Positions 1-6,229 of a stretch of DNA of 16,354 bases are shown one piece after another; position 1 is the stretch's first letter, and each line of letters opens with the position of its first letter. The notes under the pieces are model-generated. The model was not told the origin of the DNA. It was given only the letters and a program-made list of their open reading frames with translations, and did not search any database. The stretch lies in contig CALCZU010000057.1 in assembly GCA_937903155.1 (NCBI GenBank), positions 1 to 16,354 of the forward strand. Reading direction: 5' to 3'. Origin of the DNA: an uncultured Bdellovibrionales bacterium. Its GTDB lineage: Bacteria; Bdellovibrionota; FAC87; UBA2466. The translations under genes were made by a program, and so were the position numbers.

Positions 1-633
1 GGAGGTTTCGCTTTTACCTTGCAGGTGCAGGGTAGATTGTTTTTTGTCTTTTTTGGTTTGGATTCTTTCGGCTTTTTGGAGCCTGTCTTTGCGTTTTAAG
101 TAGAAGTCGGTCATGGAGTTCAGCATTTCTTCCATGCTTGTGTGGTGTGAGACCTCGAAGGCTCTTTTTAGTTTTTGTTCTAATTCGATGGAGATGGAGA
201 GTCTCAGTTCGCTTCTTGTGGGAGTGAGGACTTTGATTCTTTCTTTGGGGATGGGCTTTGGATTTTCTTGTCTGATTTCTCTTTCGATTTCTCGGTGAGT
301 GGAGGTGAGGGCTTTTGGTATCCAGGTATCTTGATTCTCTGGAGTAATGACCGAAGTAATTCGTGACGCTTTTCCTACGGAGAGGTCTCCCGTGAGAATG
401 GCTGCTTTGAGTTCTGGGATTTTAGCGGATGTGCGAGTGACTTGGATGAAACGATAGGTTTCGGATTCTGTAAGTCCTAGAGTCTCTACACAGTATCTCC
501 AGAGGCTTGGTTTTCCAAAGGCGAGATAGGTTTTATCTTTATCGATTTCTTCGAGGACTAGAATCATTTCTTTTTCAGAGATTCTACAATTTTTTACACA
601 GAAGACGGCTTTGTGGTGAAGGGCGAGATTCAT
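1..633 (-). CDS. HNH endonuclease-family protein, N-terminal part (runs off left edge)
   Basis: The reading frame starts at ATG 633-631 and stays open for 211 codons to the left edge, so the C-terminus is missing. A GGAG ribosome site lies 7 bases upstream (641-644). The N-terminus reads MNLALHHKAVFCVKN. It is followed by a helical region with KDKTYLAFGKPSLWRYCVE (residues 32-50), LTESETYRFIQVTR and ILTGDLSVGKASRITSVITP, then a Lys/Arg-rich stretch from about residue 165. This is the N-terminal pattern of the long HNH proteins common in Bdellovibrio relatives, where the HNH nuclease motif sits at the C-terminus. That motif would lie outside the window and is not seen, so nuclease activity is inferred. 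Transcription is probably controlled from the palindrome-flanked promoter just upstream. An alternative is a helical DNA-binding protein lacking the nuclease domain. Confidence 0.6.
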   Translation of the reverse strand, partial: MNLALHHKAVFCVKNCRISEKEMILVLEEIDKDKTYLAFGKPSLWRYCVETLGLTESETYRFIQVTRTSAKIPELKAAILTGDLSVGKASRITSVITPENQDTWIPKALTSTHREIEREIRQENPKPIPKERIKVLTPTRSELRLSISIELEQKLKRAFEVSHHTSMEEMLNSMTDFYLKRKDRLQKAERIQTKKDKKQSTLHLQGKSETS

Positions 634-645
634 TTTTGCACTCCT

Positions 646-703
646 TTATCGTCGATAACCGTATCAAAAACTGATCCGCAGTCAATCGTTTTATCGACGA
701 TAG
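646..703 (-). promoter_or_regulatory. Promoter bracketed by two operator-like palindromes
   Basis: TTATCGTCGATAA (646-658) and its near-perfect inverted copy TTATCGACGATAG (691-703) lie 45 bases apart, centre to centre, upstream of the HNH-family gene. Each site is itself an almost perfect palindrome (ATCG-T/A-CGAT). Between them, on the minus strand, a -35-like TTGACT (685-680) is followed after 16 bases by a weak -10-like TACGGT (663-658). The proximal palindrome touches the -10 and ends just before the ribosome site, and the distal one is five bases from the -35. This suggests repression or autoregulation by a dimeric DNA-binding protein. The palindromes are seen directly; the promoter and regulator are inferred. 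Confidence 0.5.
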
Positions 704-732
704 AATGAGAAAAATCACAAAATAATTCATGC

Positions 733-820
733 GATTTGCGAAGTAAATTTCACGACTCGCCATCCATCTTTTGCAATGTACAAAGGTTGCCGCGTCGGCT
801 TCGCCTCCTCGCAATGACGG
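733..820 (-). repeat. Interspersed palindromic element, copy 1 (degenerate)
   Basis: On the minus strand the element begins CCGTCATTGCGAGGAG (820-805) and continues GCGAAGCCGACGCGGCAACC. This matches the widespread interspersed repeat of the form CGTCATTGCGAGGAGCGAAGCGACG. The other end (about 733-765, containing a TTCGCAA-like segment) looks like a decayed inverted copy, giving a roughly 88-base element. The 16-base core recurs exactly at 2526-2541 in opposite orientation. It occupies the 634-987 gap, which has no convincing gene. The identity of the core is certain; the element's outer limits are approximate. Confidence 0.6.
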
Positions 821-888
821 AAGAAAAATCACATTCGCGAGCAACTCACCAACGGCACTTTCCATTAAAAACAAAATGCAGAACCTAC

Positions 889-904
889 TTACCTTGCAGG
901 TGCA
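889..904. repeat. 16-base direct repeat shared with the HNH-family gene (14-29)
   Basis: TTACCTTGCAGGTGCA occurs at 14-29, inside the HNH-family gene, and again at 889-904 in the same orientation, 875 bases away. In the gene it encodes LHLQGK on the minus strand. In the intergenic copy the same minus-strand frame reads SALHLQGK and then stops (TAG at 887-885). It may be a fragment of a duplicated gene end or a short recombination product. A chance match of this length in a window of this size is unlikely but possible. Confidence 0.4.
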
Positions 905-948
905 AAGCGGACGAGCTCAGTCTCACCCCGCGGAAAGTCCACAAAAAA

Positions 949-979
949 TTGCCTTTCATCCCGAAATTTTGATTAAAAT
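949..979 (+). promoter_or_regulatory. Candidate promoter for the SnoaL-like gene
   Basis: TTGCCT (949-954) and TAAAAT (974-979) resemble -35 and -10 boxes, though the 19-base spacer is long. The -10-like box ends eight bases before the ATG at 988, so a transcript from it would have almost no leader. No ribosome binding site is visible before that ATG. This is a sequence match only. Confidence 0.3.
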
Positions 980-987
980 ACGAAAGC

Positions 988-1377
988 ATGAACACTCCAA
1001 AGCAGGTCCTTCAAACCTGGGTTCAACTGATGAATTCGCACGACGCGAATGCTTTAGCCGAGCTTTATCACGAAGACGCTGAGAGTATTCATGTAGCGAT
1101 AGGCCAGCCCCTTCGAGGAAGAAAAGCCATTCACGATGATTTCGCAGATTTCTTCAAAAATATTCCCGATACCTTCACCCATGTAGAAAACCTGTTTGAG
1201 GATGGAGATTGGGCGATTCTCGAATGGTCGGGCGGCGGAACCTTCAAGCCGATGGGAAAAACGTTTACTCTCCGACGATGCGGTTTCTTCCACGTGACTT
1301 CGGGAAAAATTAAATTTCAGCGCGGGTACTGGGACAAAGCCACTTGGTTTGGACAAGTGGGCCTGCCGATCGAATAA
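988..1377 (+). CDS. SnoaL-like / NTF2-fold protein
   Basis: A 129-residue protein of the size and pattern of the SnoaL-like (NTF2-fold) superfamily. An N-terminal helix, QVLQTWVQLMNSHDANALAE, is followed by LYHEDAESIHV, then the characteristic LRGRKAIHDDFADFFK, and then beta strands (DGDWAILEWSGGG, IKFQRGYWD). Members are small cone-shaped domains acting as isomerases, hydrolases or ligand binders; the substrate cannot be told from sequence. The start at 988 is the only one that keeps the first helix, and no clear ribosome site precedes it. The gene stands alone, upstream of and convergent with the aminotransferase gene, with one base between the two stop codons and no terminator hairpin between them. 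No link to polysaccharide synthesis is evident. Confidence 0.75.
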   Translation: MNTPKQVLQTWVQLMNSHDANALAELYHEDAESIHVAIGQPLRGRKAIHDDFADFFKNIPDTFTHVENLFEDGDWAILEWSGGGTFKPMGKTFTLRRCGFFHVTSGKIKFQRGYWDKATWFGQVGLPIE

Positions 1378-1378
1378 G

Positions 1379-2497
1379 TTAGTTAAAAAATCGCCGGATG
1401 GACTCGATGACTTTGGTCTGTTCATTTTCGGTAAGGCCTAAATTCATAGGTAGAGAGAGAATTCTTCCTGCGAGTGATTCTGTCGTCTCTAAATTCATTT
1501 TTCTGGCGCCCTTGAAAGCAGGTTGAAGGTGAGTTGGAATCGGATAATGGATCAATGTCTGGACTCCTTCGCCATCTAGATGGCTTTTTAATTTTTCTCG
1601 GACGGCGTTGGATTCGAGTGCAATGACACAGAGGTGCCACGCGGGAGTACAAGTTTCTGTGACTTTTTGAAATTGGACGAGCTTTCCCAATTCGCTGCGA
1701 TAGCGATCCACCTGCTTTTGTTTTTGCGCGGATTCTGCGTTGAGTGATTTTAATCGAATGGACAAAATAGCGGCTTGGATTTCATCCAGACGGCTGTTCA
1801 CCCCTCGTGGAATATCGGCGTGATAGCGATCCTTTTGGCCGTAGTAACGAAGTTGTTTTAGGATGCTTGCGTCTTCGGGGGTTTTTGCGAAAACGGCGCC
1901 CCCGTCTCCTAAAGCGCCAACATTTTTCGTGGGATAAAAGCTATACGTTCCGAATCGACCGAGGGTTCCTGCTTGCTTTCCATTCAGACTCGAACCCTGG
2001 CTTTGTGCACAATCTTCGATCACAGCGATCGTCGAGTGACCCGCCAAAATTTTTTGGATTGAGAAAATATCCACCATATTTCCGTAAAGATGAACACCAA
2101 TGACGGCTTTGGTCTTTGGTGTGATTGCTTCCTGTAATCGCTTCGGATCAAAAACCCAAGTCTCTGGGTGGATATCGACGAGCACTGGAGTCGCGCCGGT
2201 GGATTGAATCGCTGTCAGTGTGGGAATCGCGGTGTGAGAGACGGTGATGACCTCGTCACCTACTCCGACATTGAGTGCAAGAAGCGCTAGCTGGATAGCG
2301 TCTGTGCCCGAATTGCAGCCGACCACTTCGCCGGGGCTCTCGCCTGCCAAAGCGTCTTTCATTTCTTGCTCGAACTGTTTTCCTTTGTTTCCTAAAATAT
2401 AGTGCCCACTCTCGAGTGTCTCGAGAACCGCATTCTGAATCTGTTTTTTTTGGATTTCGTAAACTCTTTTGAGGTCAAAAAAGGGGATGTGGCTCAT
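1379..2497 (-). CDS. DegT/DnrJ/EryC1/StrS-type PLP-dependent sugar aminotransferase
   Basis: A 372-residue fold-type I aminotransferase of the nucleotide-sugar family. The N-terminus IPFFDLKRVYE and the segment SGHYILGNKGKQFE are typical. The PLP site is clear: CNSGTDAI (61-68) for phosphate contact, EDCAQSQGS with Asp162, and YSFYPTKNVGALGDGG carrying the Schiff-base Lys191. The later NSRLDEIQAAIL segment is also conserved. It transfers an amino group from glutamate or glutamine to a keto-sugar nucleotide. The sequence resembles the FdtB/QdtB group, which makes 3-amino-3,6-dideoxyhexoses, but the substrate and any symbol remain uncertain. It is the last gene of the leftward arm after GDP-fucose synthase and a GT4 enzyme, separated from the latter by 54 bases containing the start of a repeat element. 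The ribosome site before ATG 2497 is weak. Confidence 0.92.
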   Translation of the reverse strand: MSHIPFFDLKRVYEIQKKQIQNAVLETLESGHYILGNKGKQFEQEMKDALAGESPGEVVGCNSGTDAIQLALLALNVGVGDEVITVSHTAIPTLTAIQSTGATPVLVDIHPETWVFDPKRLQEAITPKTKAVIGVHLYGNMVDIFSIQKILAGHSTIAVIEDCAQSQGSSLNGKQAGTLGRFGTYSFYPTKNVGALGDGGAVFAKTPEDASILKQLRYYGQKDRYHADIPRGVNSRLDEIQAAILSIRLKSLNAESAQKQKQVDRYRSELGKLVQFQKVTETCTPAWHLCVIALESNAVREKLKSHLDGEGVQTLIHYPIPTHLQPAFKGARKMNLETTESLAGRILSLPMNLGLTENEQTKVIESIRRFFN

Positions 2498-2525
2498 GAC
2501 TTAATATTACTTCATTTGTTGAATA

Positions 2526-2560
2526 CCGTCATTGCGAGGAGCGATAGCGATTCAGGACAC
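2526..2560 (+). repeat. Interspersed palindromic element, copy 2 (partial)
   Basis: CCGTCATTGCGAGGAG (2526-2541) repeats exactly the core of the copy at 805-820, in opposite orientation. It continues CGATAGCGATTC and then loses similarity. The element extends past 2552 into the 3' end of the leftward glycosyltransferase gene, so it carries that gene's stop codon. The right-hand limit is approximate because this copy appears truncated. Confidence 0.55.
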
Positions 2561-3724
2561 CGCGAAATCTGTTTGTTGGAATGCTTGAGTGCCCACTAGG
2601 AGCTCATTGAAGACGGCAGTGATTTTTTGTCCCAACTTTTCAATGGGATAGTTTTGCAGAATTCGGCTTCTTGCGGCTTCCGCCATTTCATCGCGAGCCA
2701 ATTCCATCCGTGAGAGCTGGATTAAAATCCCGTCCGCAAGCGCATCCGCATCACTAGGCGGGACAACCCAACCTGTTTGGCCAACGATCTTTTTGGAATC
2801 CCCGACATCGGTCACTACTGCAGGGAGCCCGCAGGACATCGCTTCCGCAATTGAATTCGAAAACCCTTCGGAGGTCGAAGACGAACAATAAAGATCCATC
2901 ATCTGAAAGTATGAAATCGGATCTTGGATGAAACCTGAGAAAATAATTTTCTTTTCGGCAACGAGTTCTGAAAATTTCTTCCCAAAGTCATTGTCGGTAG
3001 CCTTTACGCCGACCAACACAAAACGAACATTCTTTTTACGCTTTAGGATTTTTTCCGCCGCCTTTAAAAAGGTCTCATGATCTTTTAAAGGATCGAAACG
3101 CCCCACGGTGCCCACGACCCACTCCTCATCTCCGATAGAAAGGTAATCACGCAAACGATGGCGATGAGATTCATTCGGCAAGAAACGTTTCGTATCGATT
3201 CCGTTTGAAATCACTCGAATCTTAGAAGCCGGAGCTCCGTTGTCTAAAGCATGTTTCGCCCCGGCGTCGGAGTTGGCGATGATGAGTGTCACGGCTCGAC
3301 TCAGAAGGCATTCGATTTTCCAAATCCATTTGGAAAACGAATCGAAAAATCGGTATTCAATTTTTGAAGACCGAATTCCCCAGATGAGTTTTGCCGACGT
3401 GACAAACGGTCGCATCGCGAGACAAATTAAATTTGCAGCCGGGAGAAACGAATAAATTAAATCCGGCTTTTCGACGCGTAAAAATCGAATCAAGCGGATG
3501 AAAAAAACTAAATCCCAGCGCGATTTTTTATTTAACGAAACGACTTTGAGATGAGGGATTTTTTTCGCTTGTTCCCACATCTGGTTTTCTGCATAAAAAA
3601 CGACCAAAGTCAGGGCAAAGACGTTCGTATCTAGCGTGCGGATAAGCTCGAGGAGTTGGACTTCAGTGCCCCCCTTATTCAAACGGCTGATCGCGAAGAC
3701 GATTTTTTTCTGCAAAGGTTTCAT
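2552..3724 (-). CDS. GT4-family glycosyltransferase
   Basis: A 390-residue GT-B fold enzyme. The N-terminal acceptor domain opens with FAISRLNKGGTEVQLLELI, the usual first Rossmann strand and glycine loop. The C-terminal donor domain has VISNGIDTKRF, VGTVGRFDPLKDHETFLKAA and the retaining-GT4 acidic motif in TSEGFSNSIAEAMSCGLP, followed by VVTDVGDSKKIVG and GWVVPPSDADALA. Such enzymes transfer sugar from a nucleotide donor to a lipid-linked oligosaccharide on the cytoplasmic face. No signal peptide or obvious membrane helix is seen. Donor and acceptor cannot be read from sequence. It lies 55 bases after the GDP-fucose synthase gene in the same direction, which makes fucosyl transfer possible but unproven. 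The last few residues and the stop fall inside a palindromic repeat element, so the native C-terminus may have been altered. The ribosome site before ATG 3724 is weak. Confidence 0.9.
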   Translation of the reverse strand: MKPLQKKIVFAISRLNKGGTEVQLLELIRTLDTNVFALTLVVFYAENQMWEQAKKIPHLKVVSLNKKSRWDLVFFIRLIRFLRVEKPDLIYSFLPAANLICLAMRPFVTSAKLIWGIRSSKIEYRFFDSFSKWIWKIECLLSRAVTLIIANSDAGAKHALDNGAPASKIRVISNGIDTKRFLPNESHRHRLRDYLSIGDEEWVVGTVGRFDPLKDHETFLKAAEKILKRKKNVRFVLVGVKATDNDFGKKFSELVAEKKIIFSGFIQDPISYFQMMDLYCSSSTSEGFSNSIAEAMSCGLPAVVTDVGDSKKIVGQTGWVVPPSDADALADGILIQLSRMELARDEMAEAARSRILQNYPIEKLGQKITAVFNELLVGTQAFQQTDFAVS

Positions 3725-3779
3725 TTAGGGGCCCACACATAACACGGAATCCATTTTGGAGATAGTGTTTGGCGTGAGA

Positions 3780-4766
3780 TCATTTCTTTAAAAGTGAGAA
3801 CGAATTTAACGAATGGCGTTTGCCATTTTCCGATTGAAACGCTCGATGTTCAAGTGCAGAAGCATACGATTTTGCGATGCCTTCTTCCAAAGAATTCAGT
3901 GCTCTCCACCCCAGTGCCCGAATCTTTGAGCTATCCATGATTTTTCTCATCATGCCGTCCGGCTTCGAGGGGTCAAAAATCAAGCGACCTCCGTAGCCCA
4001 CGACTTTTTTAATCGTTTCGGCGAGTTCTTTAATCGTCACTTCGATTCCGCTTCCCACATTAATGAACTCCTGGGATTCGTACTCGTTCATTATGAGAAT
4101 AAGGGCCTTCGCCAAATCATCAGAATACAAAAACTCACGTTTTGGGGTTCCCGAACCCCAAACCACTACTTCGGGAAGACGCTTTTCCTTGGCTTCATGA
4201 AACCGTCGCATCAGAGCCGGCAAAACGTGAGAGTTCTCGGGATGGTAAGAATCGTGCGGCCCATACAAGTTCGTCGGCATGGCCGAGATAAAACGATCCC
4301 CATACTGTGCATAAAAATGTTTGCACAGTTTCAGGCCCGCGATTTTTGCAATAGCGTAGGCCTCGTTGGTGGGTTCGAGAGGCCCCGAAAGAAGCGCTTC
4401 CTCTTTCATCGGCTGGGCCGTTGCGCGTGGATAAATGCAGCTAGAGCCCAAGTAAAGTAGCTTTTTAATTTTATTTTCGTGGGCGGCGTGGATTAAATTA
4501 GTGGCAATGACCAGGTTTTCGTAAATGAAGTCGGCAGGATAAGTGCTATTCGCATAGATCCCTCCGACCCGGGCAGCCGCCACAAATACGTACTCGGGTT
4601 TTTCTTTTCGAAAAAATGCATTCACTTTTTCTTGGTGAAGGAGATCGAGCTCCTCCCGGGTTTTGGTCAAAACTTGGTGAAAGCCCTGGCTTTTCAGCTC
4701 TCGCACAATAGCCGAACCGGCGAGACCAAGATGGCCCGCTACAAAAATCTTAGAGTGTTTTTCCAC
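3780..4766 (-). CDS. fcl: GDP-L-fucose synthase (GDP-4-keto-6-deoxymannose epimerase/reductase)
   Basis: An extended-SDR enzyme converting GDP-4-keto-6-deoxy-D-mannose to GDP-L-fucose with NADPH. A GTG start at 4766-4764 gives 328 residues beginning MEKHSKIFVAGHLGLAGSAI. The cofactor loop GHLGLAG is at 11-17, SSCIYP at 108-113, YAIAK at 137-141 and ENSHVLPAL near 177-185. This numbering places Ser108, Cys110, Tyr137, Lys141 and His180 one position after the E. coli Fcl catalytic residues (107, 109, 136, 140, 179), which supports this start. The frame extends upstream to TTG codons at 4775 and 4853, but those additions do not resemble the family. No strong ribosome site is seen. The C-terminal tail (RAFQSENGKRHSLNSFSLLKK) is poorly conserved. 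It is the first gene of the leftward arm; its usual partner Gmd is not in the window. Confidence 0.93.
   Translation of the reverse strand: MEKHSKIFVAGHLGLAGSAIVRELKSQGFHQVLTKTREELDLLHQEKVNAFFRKEKPEYVFVAAARVGGIYANSTYPADFIYENLVIATNLIHAAHENKIKKLLYLGSSCIYPRATAQPMKEEALLSGPLEPTNEAYAIAKIAGLKLCKHFYAQYGDRFISAMPTNLYGPHDSYHPENSHVLPALMRRFHEAKEKRLPEVVVWGSGTPKREFLYSDDLAKALILIMNEYESQEFINVGSGIEVTIKELAETIKKVVGYGGRLIFDPSKPDGMMRKIMDSSKIRALGWRALNSLEEGIAKSYASALEHRAFQSENGKRHSLNSFSLLKK
4141..4162. repeat. 22-base inverted repeat inside the GDP-fucose synthase gene
   Basis: TTTGGGGTTC (4141-4150) and GAACCCCAAA (4153-4162) are perfect complements separated by two bases. The region encodes the conserved WGSGTPK segment of the enzyme, so the symmetry may be a by-product of codon choice. 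The two-base spacer is too short for an ideal hairpin loop, although inner pairs could open. Confidence 0.4.
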
Positions 4767-4871
4767 AGTGAGCAAAATCGTAACTCTTGCCCAATTATAA
4801 GTCCATTCTGAACCTGTGACGTATAGCGTTAATTTGAACGCGTTTTTGCTCAATATCTTTAAATCCCTCGC

Positions 4872-4900
4872 TTTACACCCCCCATAAAAAAACCTATTCT
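4872..4900 (+). promoter_or_regulatory. Promoter of the rightward polysaccharide arm
   Basis: TTTACA (4872-4877) and TATTCT (4895-4900) are spaced by 17 bases, a good match to a housekeeping sigma-70-type promoter. Transcription would begin near 4907, about 27 bases before the ATG at 4934. It lies in the divergent region between the two arms. No equally clear leftward promoter was found for fcl. Confidence 0.55.
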
Positions 4901-4933
4901 CGCGATTGAAAATAATTGAAAGAGAGCGGGTGA

Positions 4934-6220
4934 ATGAAACAACAGCGGATAATCTGTGTAGTGGGACTAGGGTATGTGGGCCTTCCGGTCGCTGTTGAAT
5001 TCGGCCGCCAATTTTCGACCATTGGATTTGATCTCAATCAATCCCGAATTGAAGAATTAAAAGCCGGCAATGACCGCAATAGTGAATTGAGTGCCGAAGA
5101 TTTAAAACAGCCGAAACTTTTATTTACCCATCAAGTGGAAGAGATCCGTTCTGCCAATTTTTATATCGTTGCGGTTCCCACTCCTATCGATGATGCGAGA
5201 CAACCCGATTTACGCCCGATCTTAGGAGCTTCGCAAACGGTCGGTAAAGTTTTAAAGCGCGGCGATATTGTCGTCTACGAATCGACTGTTTATCCCGGAG
5301 TTACGGAAGAGGAATGCGTTCCGGTTCTCGAAAAAATTTCGGGTTTGAAAGCGGGCGTCGATTTTAAAGTCGGTTACAGTCCCGAGAGAATTAATCCTGG
5401 CGACACCGAACATACTTTTACAAATATCAAAAAAATCGTCTCGGGCCAGGATGAAGAAAGTCTCGGCGTTATCGCTCAGCTTTACGGAAGTGTGGTGAAG
5501 GCCGGAGTTTTCAAAGCCAGTTCAATTAAAGTGGCAGAAGCTGCAAAAGTCATTGAGAACACCCAGCGAGATTTAAATATTGCCCTCATGAACGAGCTTG
5601 CGATTATTTTTAATCAGATGGGAATTGATACTCACGCTGTTTTACAAGCTGCTGGAACGAAATGGAATTTCTTAAAATTTATTCCAGGTCTTGTCGGCGG
5701 ACATTGTATTGGAGTCGATCCGTATTATCTCACTCACAAAGCGGAAAAATTAAATTACCATCCTGAGGTGATTTTAGCCGGACGTCGGATCAATGACGGA
5801 ATGGGAAAATACATCGCGCAACGGACCATCAAAGAAATGATTGGTGCGGGTCACAACATCGCCGGCAGTCGCGTGACGGTTTTGGGACTCACATTTAAAG
5901 AAAATTGCCGAGATATTCGAAATACCAAAGTCGTCGATATCGTCAAAGAGCTAGAAGATTACGGCGTAAAAACTCAAGTCGTCGATGCGATGGCTTATCC
6001 GGATGAAGCGAAACACGAATACGGAATTCAGTTGGTTCCGCTCAACGATGTTCCTCCGGCGGAAGCCGTGATTTTAGCCGTCGCGCATACAGATTTTAGC
6101 GAGTTAACTGTGACTCAAATCAAAAAGCTCATGAAGGACAATCCGGTCTTCATCGATGTCAAAGGAGTTTTCTCGAAATCCGTTTTAGAATCTCAAGGGA
6201 TTCGTTTTTGGCGTCTATAA
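4934..6220 (+). CDS. tviB: UDP-N-acetylhexosamine 6-dehydrogenase (TviB/WbpA type)
   Basis: A 428-residue nucleotide-sugar dehydrogenase that oxidises C6 of a UDP-sugar to a carboxylate in two NAD-dependent steps. The N-terminal Rossmann motif is VVGLGYVGLPVAVEF (9-23). VAVPTPID and VYESTVYPGVTEEE follow, then SPERINPGD, which is typical of the UDP-HexNAc subgroup. The central helix KVIENTQRDLNIALMNE carries Lys205 and Asn209. GLVGGHCIGVDPYYL contains the catalytic Cys258. The C-terminal domain has GLTFKENCRDIRNTKV. Overall resemblance is closest to Vi-antigen TviB and WbpA, which oxidise UDP-GlcNAc, rather than to UDP-glucose dehydrogenase; the exact sugar is inferred. It is the first gene of the rightward arm, 27 bases after a likely transcription start. 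A purine-rich AGAGAGCGGG stretch precedes the ATG. Confidence 0.9.
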   Translation: MKQQRIICVVGLGYVGLPVAVEFGRQFSTIGFDLNQSRIEELKAGNDRNSELSAEDLKQPKLLFTHQVEEIRSANFYIVAVPTPIDDARQPDLRPILGASQTVGKVLKRGDIVVYESTVYPGVTEEECVPVLEKISGLKAGVDFKVGYSPERINPGDTEHTFTNIKKIVSGQDEESLGVIAQLYGSVVKAGVFKASSIKVAEAAKVIENTQRDLNIALMNELAIIFNQMGIDTHAVLQAAGTKWNFLKFIPGLVGGHCIGVDPYYLTHKAEKLNYHPEVILAGRRINDGMGKYIAQRTIKEMIGAGHNIAGSRVTVLGLTFKENCRDIRNTKVVDIVKELEDYGVKTQVVDAMAYPDEAKHEYGIQLVPLNDVPPAEAVILAVAHTDFSELTVTQIKKLMKDNPVFIDVKGVFSKSVLESQGIRFWRL

Positions 6221-6229
6221 ATTCTAAAA

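Noticed and set aside
584..874. 96-codon minus-strand open frame spanning the HNH start and the repeat element
   Set aside because: It overlaps the start of the HNH-family gene in another frame and translates the palindromic element. No ribosome site or protein-family pattern supports it.
885..959. 24-codon minus-strand open frame ending LHLQGK
   Set aside because: No ribosome site and no sign of selection. The shared 16-mer is better treated as a repeat or gene remnant.
4767..4853. Upstream TTG start for GDP-fucose synthase
   Set aside because: The 29 extra residues do not resemble the family, and the GTG at 4766 places all catalytic residues at the expected positions.
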